A program made the position numbers and the translations under genes. Shown piece after piece: positions 8,044 through 16,145 of a stretch of DNA of 23,469 nt; the first letter of the stretch is position 1, and the number at the start of each line of letters is the position of its first letter. This DNA comes from GWC2-37-13 sp964564535 (GTDB taxonomy: Bacteria; Patescibacteriota; Microgenomatia; UBA1406; GWC2-37-13), in the NCBI GenBank assembly GCA_964564535.1, contig CAZMBH010000010.1, positions 1 through 23,469 of the forward strand. Reading direction: 5' to 3'. The notes beneath the pieces are model-generated. The model searched no databases, had not been told where the DNA came from, and saw nothing but the letters and a program-made list of their open reading frames with translations.

Positions 8044-8784
8044 ATGAAAAATTATAAGGTTATCGTTGTCTTACCGGCATATAACGCTGAAAAAACTTTG
8101 CAAAAAACTATTGATGCGATACCGGAAAATTACGCTGATGAAATTATCTTAGTTGATGATGTAAGTAAAGATAATACGGTCAAACTAGCTAAAAAAATTA
8201 AACTTAAGGTTTTTGTTCATGATAAAAATCTCGGTTACGGAGGTAATCAGAAGACTTGTTATGAACAAGCACTCAAAGCCGGAGCTGATATCGTCGTTAT
8301 GGTTCATCCTGATTATCAATACTCCCCGGAATTAGTTGCCCCTATGGTGGAAATGATTAAAACCGGTTTATATGATTGTGTGTTGGGGTCAAGGATTTTG
8401 TCCGGTGATTCACTCCGAGCTGGAATGCCTTTCTATAAATATATTTTCAATAGGATGCTTACTTTTGCTGAAAATGTGATGACGGGGGCAAAATTATCAG
8501 AATACCACACCGGACTTCGGGCATACAGCAAAAAAGTGTTACAAACTATTCCTTTCAAAAAAAATTCGGACGATTTTATATTCGATAATCAAGTCTTGGT
8601 TCAGATCATGGCTCATAAATTTAAAATCGGAGAACTGAGCTGTCCAACTAAATATTTTGCCGAGGCTTCATCAATTAATTTTTCCAGAAGTATGACATAT
8701 GGATTCGGTTGCCTCTATTGGGGGTTCCTGTTTTTACTTGGAAGATTAAACATATATAAGCACCCCCTGATTTTTAGTAAATAA
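8044..8784 (+). CDS. DPM1-like GT2 glycosyltransferase, 246 aa
   Basis: A cytoplasmic GT-A fold transferase. PAYN is at residues 11-14 and LVDDVSKDNT at 36-45 for nucleotide-sugar binding. NLGYGGNQK lies at 62-70 and HPDYQY at 88-93 takes the place of the DxD metal site. GSR and the FIFDNQVLVQ segment follow. This pattern matches dolichol-phosphate mannose synthase-like GT2 proteins, which move a sugar from a nucleotide donor to a polyprenyl phosphate. That product is the donor GT-C enzymes need, so its place as last gene of a GT-C operon makes functional sense. GGAGAGG at 8024-8030 is one of the few Shine-Dalgarno-like stretches in the window, though it is 13 nt from the ATG. The gene converges on the endonuclease gene with 17 nt between them. 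The exact sugar is unknown. Confidence 0.85.
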   Translation: MKNYKVIVVLPAYNAEKTLQKTIDAIPENYADEIILVDDVSKDNTVKLAKKIKLKVFVHDKNLGYGGNQKTCYEQALKAGADIVVMVHPDYQYSPELVAPMVEMIKTGLYDCVLGSRILSGDSLRAGMPFYKYIFNRMLTFAENVMTGAKLSEYHTGLRAYSKKVLQTIPFKKNSDDFIFDNQVLVQIMAHKFKIGELSCPTKYFAEASSINFSRSMTYGFGCLYWGFLFLLGRLNIYKHPLIFSK

Positions 8785-8801
8785 TATTTAAGGTGAAAAA
8801 T

Positions 8802-10331
8802 TTAAACTTCGTTATATAAATTTTCCTTATTATCTATATGTTTCAAAAATTCTCCAATCGTTTTCGGTAGAATATAAAGATTATCTTTTTCTTTAACAAA
8901 TTCAATTTGACGTTCAGAATCCTTATATATGCTTGGAGCAATAAAATAACACATTGAATTTTTATTATTTTTGCTAAACATTTGTAAATGTCTAGCTATT
9001 GGCCAAACTTCTGTAATAGTTTGAGTTCGTCCTCTTGTCATCGTTACTTCAATTAGAATTCCATTAATATCCTCGTAGCATTCAATATCGCCTTTGTCAC
9101 CTACACCTCCAGCAGTTGAAGTTGGAAGCCCTTCATCGTCATATGGATAATTAGGTATAACTTTTACATCAGGAAATTTTGATTTAACCGCTAATACAAC
9201 AAGGAATTCCAATCTTATTGGGTTTGAAAGGTATTTAAGTATATTATCTTTAGTTAATTTTTCACTTTCTAAATTTATTAATTCTTCTTTAATTATTTTC
9301 CAAGGGTAAATATTAACCCATTTAACTAGAAACTTATCTCTTTCCTCGGCACTAGTTGGTTTACTTTCAGAATGAATCAAATTCTCATCAATTTTTGCCA
9401 TGTATTCGAAATATTCCTTATCTGTTTTATATTTCTTATATTTAGAATAATTGTCAAGTGTGTAATCTACTTTTTTCTGTTCGTTTTTATTTATATCAAT
9501 AAAGCGACCAGCGCCTCTAAGAGAAATCAACCCAGTTAATCGCATCTTTCTTATAAATTCGTCAGGATAATCAACCATGATTGATTTAGGATCAAATTTC
9601 TTAAATTTTCCTTCCAATATTTGATTTGTACAAATATCAACAATCACTTCCCAACTTGGATTATATCTATATTTTTTTCGGACTTCTTTTATTAACTTAT
9701 ATAATTTTTCCGAATCATTATTTTTCCAAAAAATGACTAACGGTAATTCTAATTTTGAAATACCACTTCCATTAAAATTTTCATCTTTATTTAATTTTGA
9801 GATAACTTCAAGTAAAAGTATTAAAGGAACATTTTCATTTAATACTCGCCTAAATGGACTGTTGGTTTGATATTTCACAAAGGCGTTAAGAAATGCTTGT
9901 TGTTCAAATTCAGGATGTTCATCATCGACCAATCTTAAGCCAACTTTAGAAAATCTAATTTTTTCACCGATTTTGTAATAAACGAAGCCCAGTTCTTTTG
10001 CGATCTTAAACCATGTATCAAATCTCGAGGGCCACCCTTTATCAAATCCAGCTTCCTTATGATTTTGAGGATTATCATTAAGAATCTTGGTAACTTCATT
10101 GTCCGTCAGAGACTCTTTTGTTTTTATTTTGCTTTTTATTAATAAATTTATATTTGTTGGTTTGTATAATCCAATTTTTATTATTTCCCCAGCTATTTTA
10201 TTTGCCAATTCATTAGTTAGTATTTGACCATTATAATTTTTTAATACTCCTAAAAACCACTTCAATCTTTCTGGATTTCGAAGAGTAGTAGTGAATAATA
10301 ACGGCTTATATTCTGATTTACGAATTTTCAT
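8802..10331 (-). CDS. AlwI-family type IIS restriction endonuclease, 509 aa
   Basis: The N-terminus (KPLLFTTTLRNPERLKWFL, then GQILTNELANKI and GLYKP) matches my knowledge of the AlwI/PleI/MlyI/N.BstNBI family. Those enzymes recognise asymmetric five-base sites such as GGATC or GAGTC and cut a few bases away. Near the C-terminus a PD-(D/E)XK-type centre is visible: GDIE with D415, then ILIEVTMTRGRTQ with E428 and T430 where lysine is common. It lies 2 nt after a methyltransferase gene in a three-gene minus-strand operon. Such asymmetric sites carry an adenine on each strand and need two adenine methyltransferases, which is what the operon offers. All motifs are intact, so it is probably functional. 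The site is a family-based guess. Confidence 0.85.
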   Translation of the reverse strand: MKIRKSEYKPLLFTTTLRNPERLKWFLGVLKNYNGQILTNELANKIAGEIIKIGLYKPTNINLLIKSKIKTKESLTDNEVTKILNDNPQNHKEAGFDKGWPSRFDTWFKIAKELGFVYYKIGEKIRFSKVGLRLVDDEHPEFEQQAFLNAFVKYQTNSPFRRVLNENVPLILLLEVISKLNKDENFNGSGISKLELPLVIFWKNNDSEKLYKLIKEVRKKYRYNPSWEVIVDICTNQILEGKFKKFDPKSIMVDYPDEFIRKMRLTGLISLRGAGRFIDINKNEQKKVDYTLDNYSKYKKYKTDKEYFEYMAKIDENLIHSESKPTSAEERDKFLVKWVNIYPWKIIKEELINLESEKLTKDNILKYLSNPIRLEFLVVLAVKSKFPDVKVIPNYPYDDEGLPTSTAGGVGDKGDIECYEDINGILIEVTMTRGRTQTITEVWPIARHLQMFSKNNKNSMCYFIAPSIYKDSERQIEFVKEKDNLYILPKTIGEFLKHIDNKENLYNEV

Positions 10332-10333
10332 AA

Positions 10334-11239
10334 CTAGTAATTAGTAATTAATACTTCTTTTATTTTCTTTTTTTTATTATTATGATAACTAATATAATTA
10401 CTTACTATTTTATAAACTTTATATTTCTTCATCCATTCAATTAAAAGTTCATTTTTATATCCGTTGTAATGAGTTACATTTGATAATGCAAATTTAACAT
10501 TTTGCCTATCAAGTTGATCAATTATGTCTAATAAATCTTTATCCGATTTTTCATTCCAAAATTTATTATATTCACTTGCCGATATTATATATGGAGGATC
10601 CAAATAAACAAAATCATTATTAAAAAATTTTTCTACTTTAAAATATATTCTAAAATCTTGTGAACTTAAAATTACTTTTTTGTTTTTCACAAAATCGAAG
10701 TAACCGTTTAACGCATTAACGACATTTTTATTAAAATCAACATTTCCTACCGGTAGATTAAATTTTCCTCCACCATTAAATCTTAACATTCTATTAAATC
10801 CATAAATGAGCAAAATGTATAAAATGAGAGGATTATTATTTTTATTTTCGTTAACGTGTAGTCTTAATTTTTCATATCCTTCTTTGTTAAATCTAGCAAA
10901 ATATGTTTTTTTCCATTCTTTTTTTAGTATCTCTGGAATAATATCTTCTTTATAAGACCTAGATAAATTATATTTATATATTATTTTTTCAACTTTTTTA
11001 AAAAAATTATTTGTGTTATTAGAATTTTTTGTTAAAAATTCATGTATATTAATAAGATTTTTATCTATGTCATTTAGAAAATATTTATTTGCATTAACAT
11101 TCAAAAATACTGTTCCTCCACCCACAAAAGGTTCATAAAAATTATTTACTTTTTTTGGAAATAAATCGACTAATTGACTCATCAATTTATATTTATCTCC
11201 AACATAAAACAGAGGAGACCTTTTGATTTTATTATTCAT
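10334..11239 (-). CDS. Dam/DpnM-type N6-adenine DNA methyltransferase, 301 aa
   Basis: This is a class alpha adenine methyltransferase of the D12/Dam family. FYVGDKYKL at residues 11-19 is motif X, FYEPFVGGGTVF at 34-45 binds S-adenosylmethionine, and DPPY at 214-217 is catalytic motif IV. FNRMLRFNGGGKFN at about 148-161 resembles the conserved stretch before the DPPY strand in Dam. I chose the ATG at 11239, whose codon overlaps the end of the upstream gene (8 nt overlap), over a TTG at 11257. The protein should protect one strand of the endonuclease site; the fusion protein upstream would protect the other. It is full length for the family. Which strand it modifies cannot be read from sequence. 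Confidence 0.9.
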   Translation of the reverse strand: MNNKIKRSPLFYVGDKYKLMSQLVDLFPKKVNNFYEPFVGGGTVFLNVNANKYFLNDIDKNLINIHEFLTKNSNNTNNFFKKVEKIIYKYNLSRSYKEDIIPEILKKEWKKTYFARFNKEGYEKLRLHVNENKNNNPLILYILLIYGFNRMLRFNGGGKFNLPVGNVDFNKNVVNALNGYFDFVKNKKVILSSQDFRIYFKVEKFFNNDFVYLDPPYIISASEYNKFWNEKSDKDLLDIIDQLDRQNVKFALSNVTHYNGYKNELLIEWMKKYKVYKIVSNYISYHNNKKKKIKEVLITNY

Positions 11240-13067
11240 GATTAACTTTTGTGACAAATAAAAATTCCTTATGGTTTTTTAATTCCGTATTACCGGCATT
11301 AAAATGTCTATAATCCTTTTCAAAAATTTTAGTCATTCCTTTTTTTACTAAAATTTCCTTAATTTCCTTAAGTGTTATTTTATTTATTGATGAATGACTT
11401 TTAGATTCATAAGTGTTGTTATATGATACGACTAAATATTTAGCATTAATATCTCTTACTAATTCAGCAAACCTGTGTTTAGCTTCTACCTTACAATAGT
11501 CACTTATATTTTCAAGGTCGGGCTTTAACGCTGTTCCATATAATTTTGGCTTATCCCATTTAGTCAAAGTTTCTAGTACATGATAAAATCTACTATATTG
11601 TCTAGAATTATATGGAGGGTCAATATAAACTATATCTGCTTTTATTTTTTTTGCTAAAAGATTTGCATCTTCTCTGAAAATAGTTACATTTTTTACATTG
11701 ACCGGGTCTACTGACCTCATAAAAAACCCGTCTTCAATATAACTTTTTTTAAAATATGCGTCATAATGGCCAACAGTGTTAGCTATTTTATCAATTGAAT
11801 ACAACAATGATGCAATTAGAATGTAATATTCTTTTCTTGTTAAATTTTTTTTATTTTCCTCTATATTTTCCCGAATAAATCCAATTATTTTAGATGAATT
11901 TAAACTAAAATATTTACCACCAAAATGTTGGGAAAAATAATTACCTTCTAGATTTTCAGAATTAATGTTATTGTAATTCTTAATCACATTATCAATTTTA
12001 TCTTTATCCCAATCTTCATTGCTGAAAAACGCTTGATATATTGCATAGTTTGAATATAAAAAATCATTTAATATAATTTTTTCATAATGCCTTGCGGCTA
12101 CGGCAGATACAACTCCTGTACCTGCAAAAATATCAGCAAAGGAATTTCCTTTTTCACACTCTCTATTGATTATAGAAAAAATCCATTGTATTAATTTGTG
12201 CTTACTGCCTATATATCTACGATTTTGTAATTGAAAGTAATTTTTTTTTATTTGTGGAATATAAAAGTATGTTTCCTGAATTCTTTCCGCACTGACCTCA
12301 TAGGAAGTTTTTTCAATTTCTAATAAAGAGAATAGTGTCCCTTGAACTCCATCTGCCACATAATCAAAATTATCATCCTTATTTTTTAATTTTTCATAAA
12401 AACTGTAATTTTTTTTATCTGCAGTAATAATGAAATCTATGACAGCAATTCCCATTATTTCGCCAGCCTGGGATATTTTTTTTACGATTTCAATATCTTT
12501 TTTACTTGGAGTTGGATCTCCAGAAGGATGATTATGAATTAAAATAATACTTGCTGAATTTAATTCAACAGCAGGGTAAAAAATTTCTCTTGGGTGAATT
12601 AATGCCTTATCAAGTAATCCAATGCTAATAATTTCTTTTCTTATCAAAGTATTCCTTGCATCAAGATATAAACAAACAAGATATTCTTTTTTTTTGTCTC
12701 GCAAGTCATAAGTAAGGTTCAAAACATCTTTTGAGTTTTTAATAAAAATATCAGCCGTACTTCTTTCATCATAGAATCTTTTTACTAAAGAAATCGCCGA
12801 AACAATTTGTAGTGCTTTTGCTTGTCCAATTCCAGAAATCTGCAATAAATCATCAACCTTTATATTTAAAAATGTTTTACCGAATTTACTTATTATTTGT
12901 TCTGAAAGTTTTTGAACATTTTTCCCTTTAATCCCACTTCCCAATAAAATAGCTAATAGATCACTTTTTGAAAGCGCATCAGGTCCCTTTTTAAGAAATT
13001 TTTCTCTTGGACGATCTATTTTTGGAATATCTTTTATTTTTGGCATACCTATTATTGATTTTATCAT
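11232..13067 (-). CDS. RadC (JAMM)-adenine methyltransferase fusion, 611 aa
   Basis: One uninterrupted frame carries two complete modules. Residues 8-226 are a RadC protein. It has the usual start (IPKIDRPREKFLKKGPDALS), a helix-hairpin-helix QISGIGQAKALQI at 76-88, and the JAMM metal site H178-N-H180 with S188 and D191. Residues 238-611 are a class alpha adenine methyltransferase: RRYIGSKHKL at 283-292 is motif X, ADIFAGTG at 311-318 binds S-adenosylmethionine, and DPPY is at 483-486. The linker is about 12-50 residues. The start at 13067 has a purine-rich AGAAAGAGAG before it. It is the first gene of the R-M operon and presumably supplies the second methylation of an asymmetric site. The function of RadC proteins is unsettled, so the reason for the fusion is unknown. 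Confidence 0.88.
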   Translation of the reverse strand: MIKSIIGMPKIKDIPKIDRPREKFLKKGPDALSKSDLLAILLGSGIKGKNVQKLSEQIISKFGKTFLNIKVDDLLQISGIGQAKALQIVSAISLVKRFYDERSTADIFIKNSKDVLNLTYDLRDKKKEYLVCLYLDARNTLIRKEIISIGLLDKALIHPREIFYPAVELNSASIILIHNHPSGDPTPSKKDIEIVKKISQAGEIMGIAVIDFIITADKKNYSFYEKLKNKDDNFDYVADGVQGTLFSLLEIEKTSYEVSAERIQETYFYIPQIKKNYFQLQNRRYIGSKHKLIQWIFSIINRECEKGNSFADIFAGTGVVSAVAARHYEKIILNDFLYSNYAIYQAFFSNEDWDKDKIDNVIKNYNNINSENLEGNYFSQHFGGKYFSLNSSKIIGFIRENIEENKKNLTRKEYYILIASLLYSIDKIANTVGHYDAYFKKSYIEDGFFMRSVDPVNVKNVTIFREDANLLAKKIKADIVYIDPPYNSRQYSRFYHVLETLTKWDKPKLYGTALKPDLENISDYCKVEAKHRFAELVRDINAKYLVVSYNNTYESKSHSSINKITLKEIKEILVKKGMTKIFEKDYRHFNAGNTELKNHKEFLFVTKVNHE

Positions 13068-13111
13068 TTTTTTCTCTCTTTCTTTTTATAAAGTTACCCT
13101 ATATTTGTAGA

Positions 13112-13188
13112 TGGGGCAGGAATCCAGCCTGAATATTCCATTCTAAAAATGTAATTATAGTCTGGATCCCCTTCTTCAAGGGGATGAC
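13112..13188. repeat. Palindromic repeat element, degenerate copy 2, intergenic
   Basis: The right half is intact: CTGG followed by ATCCCCTT at 13166-13173 pairing with AAGGGGAT at 13178-13185 and a closing GAC. The left half keeps only GGCAGGAATCCAG at about 13115-13127. About 34 nt of unrelated AT-rich sequence lies between the CCAG and CTGG arms. It sits in the divergent region between the R-M operon and the second glycan operon. It could have arisen by insertion into the element or by decay of the left arm. Confidence 0.75.
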
Positions 13189-13229
13189 GCAAAACAAGAC
13201 CTAACAATCAATTTAGAAGAAATATACGA

Positions 13230-13235
13230 TATAAT
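13230..13235 (+). promoter_or_regulatory. -10 element for the second glycan operon
   Basis: A perfect TATAAT lies 11 nt before the ATG at 13247. The predicted transcript start near 13242 leaves a leader of only about 5 nt, so the message would be nearly leaderless. No clear -35 box is visible at the expected distance. Confidence 0.5.
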
Positions 13236-13246
13236 TAGATAGCCGT

Positions 13247-14713
13247 ATGAATAAAATAAAAACACTTGTTTTTTTTCTTTCAATCATATTGATGATAGTT
13301 TTTTTCGGAAGGAATCTAAATCTTTTTTCTCCAACAATGTTCCAGTTCCATGATGAAACTCAACCTGCAAGAATCCAGCAATTTACTTCCAATCTGAAAA
13401 AACTAAAAATACCTCCTCGAATCGCTTATGATTTTAATCAAAAAAAAGGCTACCCTGTTTTCAATTTCTACTCACCTTTTTCCTACTGGATAACTTCTCT
13501 TATCAATATGACTGGTTTTAATATTATCAACTCAATTAAACTGTCCTTTCTGCTAGCATTGTTGACTGCTTTTTTGAGTGCCTATCTTTTTTTTAGACTT
13601 TTTTTTGACTTTTATCCGGCATTACTTGGAGGAATTTTTTACATCACATCTTTGTATTTTCCTATTGATATCTTTGTCCGCGGTAACCTTGCCGAAATCT
13701 GGTTTTTAGCCATCTTCCCTTTGGGATTTTATTTTATTTTTGTAAATAGTCAAAAACCGAATAAACTTGGGTTTTTCTTTGGTGCCTTGATACTATCTTT
13801 TATTTTCACCAGCCATAATATCTATTCTCTGATTTCAATTCCTATATTAATAGTATTTTCTTTCCTTCTGAAGAATAAGAAACAAAACTTTATGATGATC
13901 GGCTCTTCTCTTTTATTAACTGCCTATTTTTGGTTGCCGGCTTTGACTGAGATGAAGTATACGATCGCCAAGGAAATGGCTGCAAAAACCAACTTTCATG
14001 ACCATTTCTTATGTTGGTGGCAGCTTTGGACTTCGCCCTGGGGATTCGGCGGATCAACGGCTGGCTGTATTGAAGATGGTATGTCTTTTATGATCGGCAA
14101 AATCCAAGTTATTTTTTTCATTCTAGGAATTACCATTTTCGCATTTAACTATCTTAAATGTCATTCCCGCGTAGGCGGGAATCCAGAACAAAAAGCACTG
14201 GATCCCCGTTTTCACGGGGATGACAAACACGTCCAAATACGATCGATATTGTTATATTTTGTAGTCTCTACTATATTATTGCTTTTCCTGACTACCTATC
14301 AGTCACAGTTTATTTGGGATTTTCTTTCCCCTTTGATGTCGGTTATTCAATTTCCATGGCGCTTCATAGGGATATCTTTGCTGGGAATTGCTTTTTTATC
14401 GGTTTATTTTTTCCATAAATTAAAAATACCATTGAAGAATTTTTTTATTATTTTTATAGTAATTTCTGTTCTCATTATTAATGGAAAGCACTTCAACGGT
14501 AAAGATATTAGCAACAAAGCTTTTGAAAAAAAATTCCTTTCGCAGGAATATATTGAAAATAAGGTAGCTTTATCAATTCCTGAATATTTTCCGAATAAAA
14601 ATGTCAAAATAAGTTATGGGGAAACAGAAATTGAGAAAGTTGGGAATATGATATCGGTTATTACAATTTTTTTATTATTATTTTATATTTTTAAAAAGCC
14701 CACGAAACCTTAA
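13247..14713 (+). CDS. PTPS-related/GT-C-like membrane protein lacking its beta domain, 488 aa
   Basis: A polytopic membrane protein with about eleven segments. FHDETQ with D36-E37 follows the first helix, then a YPVFNFYSP segment and FVRGNLAEIWF near residue 145. These motifs are typical of the 6-pyruvoyl-tetrahydropterin synthase-related membrane family (a name inherited from annotation; the proteins look like GT-C transferases). The paralogue at 19041-20696 has the same plan but is 63 residues longer. Here the text runs from IENKVALSIPEYFP directly into VKISYGETEIEKVGNMIS at about residue 450, where the paralogue has an external FPGWK-type beta domain. A palindromic repeat is also translated in frame at about residues 305-327. 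First gene of its operon. Family likely, activity uncertain. Confidence 0.7.
   Translation: MNKIKTLVFFLSIILMIVFFGRNLNLFSPTMFQFHDETQPARIQQFTSNLKKLKIPPRIAYDFNQKKGYPVFNFYSPFSYWITSLINMTGFNIINSIKLSFLLALLTAFLSAYLFFRLFFDFYPALLGGIFYITSLYFPIDIFVRGNLAEIWFLAIFPLGFYFIFVNSQKPNKLGFFFGALILSFIFTSHNIYSLISIPILIVFSFLLKNKKQNFMMIGSSLLLTAYFWLPALTEMKYTIAKEMAAKTNFHDHFLCWWQLWTSPWGFGGSTAGCIEDGMSFMIGKIQVIFFILGITIFAFNYLKCHSRVGGNPEQKALDPRFHGDDKHVQIRSILLYFVVSTILLLFLTTYQSQFIWDFLSPLMSVIQFPWRFIGISLLGIAFLSVYFFHKLKIPLKNFFIIFIVISVLIINGKHFNGKDISNKAFEKKFLSQEYIENKVALSIPEYFPNKNVKISYGETEIEKVGNMISVITIFLLLFYIFKKPTKP
14160..14224. repeat. 65-nt palindromic repeat element, copy 3, in frame inside a gene
   Basis: This has the same architecture as the copy at 1373. 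GTCAT and ATGAC are the outer arms, ATTCCCGC pairs with GCGGGAAT around a GTAG loop, CCAG pairs with CTGG, and ATCCCCGT pairs with ACGGGGAT around TTTC. The central spacer is AACAAAAAGCA. It is translated as CHSRVGGNPEQKALDPRFHG, a different frame from copy 1, which avoids the TAG in the first loop. It lies between two membrane segments of the host protein. Confidence 0.88.
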
Positions 14714-14715
14714 AT

Positions 14716-16143
14716 ATGGAAAAATTAAAACGGAAAACGGTTATCTCAACTTTAAGTCTTTTTTTCCAAAGTGGTTTTTCCGCGTTTTTAGGTTTAACGG
14801 CAAATATAGTTGTGACAATTTTACTTTCTCCGGCGGTTTTTGGTATATATATAGCCATTCTCTCAATGATTTCTGTATTAAACTATTTTTCGGACATTGG
14901 TCTAGCCGCATCTTTAATTCAAAAAAAGGAAATCACTGATGACGATGTAAAAACGACATTTACAGTTCAACAGATTCTTATTTTACTGATTATCTTTATC
15001 GCTTATTCGTTAACTCCTATTATTATGAATTTTTATAAACTTCCAACGGAAGGAATATATTTATATTGGGCATTATTACTATCTTTCTTTCTTTCTTCAC
15101 TCAAAACCATCCCGTCGATTTTCTTAGAAAGAAAAGTTCAATTTCAGAAAATTGTTCTCGTCCAGGTAGTTGAAAATATTGTTTTTTACTCCACGGTGAT
15201 TATATTAGCCGTACTTAAATTCGGGTTGATGAGTTTTGTTTATGCGGTATTTTTTAGATCGATTATTGGGGTTATCATGATATATTCTTTGTCTTTTTGG
15301 AAACCAAAAATTGGAATTTCTATTAAAAATTTAAGGCAGCTGCTTTCCTTCGGACTCCCCTTTCAGGCAAGTTCGTTCTTAGCCTTATTTAAGGATGACC
15401 TTATTATTCTGTATCTTGGAAAAATACTTGGTTTTGAAGCTCTCGGGTACATCGGTTGGGCAAAAAAGTGGGCTGAGGCGCCAATTAGGATTGTTATGGA
15501 TAATTTAAGCAGAGTCTTGTTTCCTGTTATTTCCCGTATACAACACGATTCAAAAAAAGTATCGGAACTTATTGATAAAATTCTTCACTATCAAACTCTT
15601 ATTCTCGCCCCATCAATTGTCGGCCTAATGATAATGATGAGTTCTTTCGTTGAACTTATACCAAAGTATCAAAAATGGCAGCCGGCTCTACCGATCTTTT
15701 ACATTTTTTGTCTGTCGTCATTGTTTTCCTCATACTCAACTCCTTTTATGAATCTTTTCAATGCGCTGGGAAAAGTAAGGATTTCATTTATGTTCATGTT
15801 CGTCTGGACGGGAATGGTTTGGGTACTTACAACCATATTAACTTCTCTATTTAATTATTACGGTTTTCCTGTTGCCCAATTAATATTATCCAGTACGTTT
15901 GTTTTAGTAATATTGCAGGCAAAAAAAATATTACCTTTCAACTTTGTAAAATCAACACACAGACCGGTTATCAGTGCCATTATCATGGGTTGTATTGTCT
16001 TGATAATGCAGATATGTTTTCCTGTAAATTACATAACGTTAGCCGTCAATATTTTAATCGGGTCCATTACATACTTTACAGTCCTCTTGTTATTATTTAA
16101 GATTAATCTTATAAATGAAGTAAGGTCATTATTTCATGCATAG
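14716..16143 (+). CDS. Wzx-like polysaccharide flippase (MATE/PST superfamily), 475 aa
   Basis: A 475-residue membrane protein with about twelve to fourteen hydrophobic segments spread along its whole length and no soluble domain, the usual size for O-antigen/polysaccharide flippases. The N-terminal text (AFLGLTANIVVTILLSPAVF, then ISVLNYFSDIGLAASLIQKK) is typical of the Polysacc_synt family. WAKKWAEAPIRIVMDNLSRVLFP matches the middle conserved segment. Family members move undecaprenyl-linked glycans from the cytoplasmic to the outer leaflet. It starts 2 nt after the preceding stop and ends 2 nt before the GT2 gene. In this context it would export the lipid-linked glycan made by the GT2 enzymes so that the GT-C proteins can act on it. 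High confidence in family, none in substrate. Confidence 0.88.
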   Translation: MEKLKRKTVISTLSLFFQSGFSAFLGLTANIVVTILLSPAVFGIYIAILSMISVLNYFSDIGLAASLIQKKEITDDDVKTTFTVQQILILLIIFIAYSLTPIIMNFYKLPTEGIYLYWALLLSFFLSSLKTIPSIFLERKVQFQKIVLVQVVENIVFYSTVIILAVLKFGLMSFVYAVFFRSIIGVIMIYSLSFWKPKIGISIKNLRQLLSFGLPFQASSFLALFKDDLIILYLGKILGFEALGYIGWAKKWAEAPIRIVMDNLSRVLFPVISRIQHDSKKVSELIDKILHYQTLILAPSIVGLMIMMSSFVELIPKYQKWQPALPIFYIFCLSSLFSSYSTPFMNLFNALGKVRISFMFMFVWTGMVWVLTTILTSLFNYYGFPVAQLILSSTFVLVILQAKKILPFNFVKSTHRPVISAIIMGCIVLIMQICFPVNYITLAVNILIGSITYFTVLLLLFKINLINEVRSLFHA

Positions 16144-16145
16144 CT

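Larger units (their letters stand above)
13068..13246. other. Divergent intergenic region between R-M and second glycan operon
   Basis: This 179-nt stretch is the longest intergenic region in the window. It contains the degenerate palindromic element, the purine-rich region before the RadC fusion gene and a TATAAT box for the plus-strand operon. A TTTATA at about 13086-13091 is a weak candidate -10 for the minus-strand R-M operon. No small gene or structured RNA other than the repeat is apparent. Confidence 0.6.

Noticed and set aside
8802..13067. R-M cassette as part of an integrated mobile element
   Set aside because: No integrase, transposase, tRNA gene or direct flanking repeats are visible. 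The palindromic element at 13112 occurs on one side only. Acquisition is plausible, but no vehicle can be shown.
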